Assembly (NCBI GenBank): GCA_934754515.1
Contig: CAKVIG010000005.1
Location: forward strand, 1 to 64,000
Reading direction: 5' to 3'
Length of the DNA: 64,000 nt
Source: an uncultured Candidatus Melainabacteria bacterium
Lineage (GTDB): Bacteria; Cyanobacteriota; Vampirovibrionia; Gastranaerophilales; Gastranaerophilaceae
Positions 63,964 through 64,000 of this stretch are shown here, piece by piece. The notes under the pieces were generated by a model. The model made no database searches and was not told the origin of the DNA. It worked only from the letters and a program-made list of their open reading frames with translations. The position numbers and the translations under genes are program-made. Within the stretch, counting starts at the first letter, position 1; every line of letters starts with the position of its first letter.

Positions 63964-64000
63964 ATTTCTTTTCTCTATTTGTTCTTGTAATACTTTTTTA

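Overview
The window is low-GC bacterial DNA that I read as a gut Gastranaerophilales (Melainabacteria/Vampirovibrionia) chromosome. The reasons are the AT-rich coding style, small lineage-type proteins beginning MKIN with an FG motif near the N-terminus, and a six-gene group-4 hydrogenase-like complex. The genus-level assignment is inference. A 16S rRNA operon probably starts just beyond the left edge: bases 1-310 look like its promoter and leader on the minus strand.

Region 1 (1-20 kb) is core chromosome. It holds a putative structured RNA (about 603-835), a six-gene minus-strand operon for an energy-converting membrane complex (hyfB-C-E-F-G-I order) whose large subunit lacks the full NiFe ligand set, a two-gene helicase operon (PIF1-like, and UPF1/Dna2-like with a nuclease tail), a GNAT enzyme, a lipoprotein sugar-binding protein, a YqeG-like phosphatase, a U32 (TrhP-like) protein and tRNA-Ala(TGC). 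CCCTCTCC/GGAGAGGG-type repeats lie in the intergenic gaps.

Region 2 (20.15-56.04 kb) is two related mobile elements inserted in tandem at the 3' end of tRNA-Ala. Each boundary carries TCCACCATTTAA (20153, 38938, 56024), giving elements of about 18.8 and 17.1 kb. Both carry a large serine recombinase at the tRNA-proximal end, a DUF6876-like protein, a DUF927/Cch-like ATPase overlapping a second serine recombinase, and a cassette of XRE regulator, 172-aa protein, small structured RNA and DUF3800 protein. This backbone resembles staphylococcal SCC elements (ccr recombinases, Cch helicase, SSB-like protein, DUF1643). Two cargo slots differ. Element 1 carries glycosyltransferase/pyruvyltransferase genes and a PARIS-like AriA-AriB pair. 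Element 2 carries a five-gene operon (Ycf46-like AAA+ ATPase, large membrane-anchored protein, three small proteins), a KAP NTPase and two unknown genes.

Region 3 (56-64 kb) has a tyrosine-integrase remnant and a type II restriction-modification operon (C protein, Bsp6I-like endonuclease, C5 methyltransferase), then core genes: a small secreted protein, a metallophosphatase, rimO, a CheD-like protein, tgt and ndk.

The most unusual signals are: (i) an ~83-nt three-way-junction RNA present in both elements, with its own promoter and a compensatory change in the closing stem; (ii) attachment sites lying inside the recombinase 3' end, so recombination rewrites the protein tail and swaps the tRNA terminator; (iii) the five-gene AAA+/membrane operon as a candidate new defence cargo; (iv) two consecutive in-frame TGA codons in element 1.
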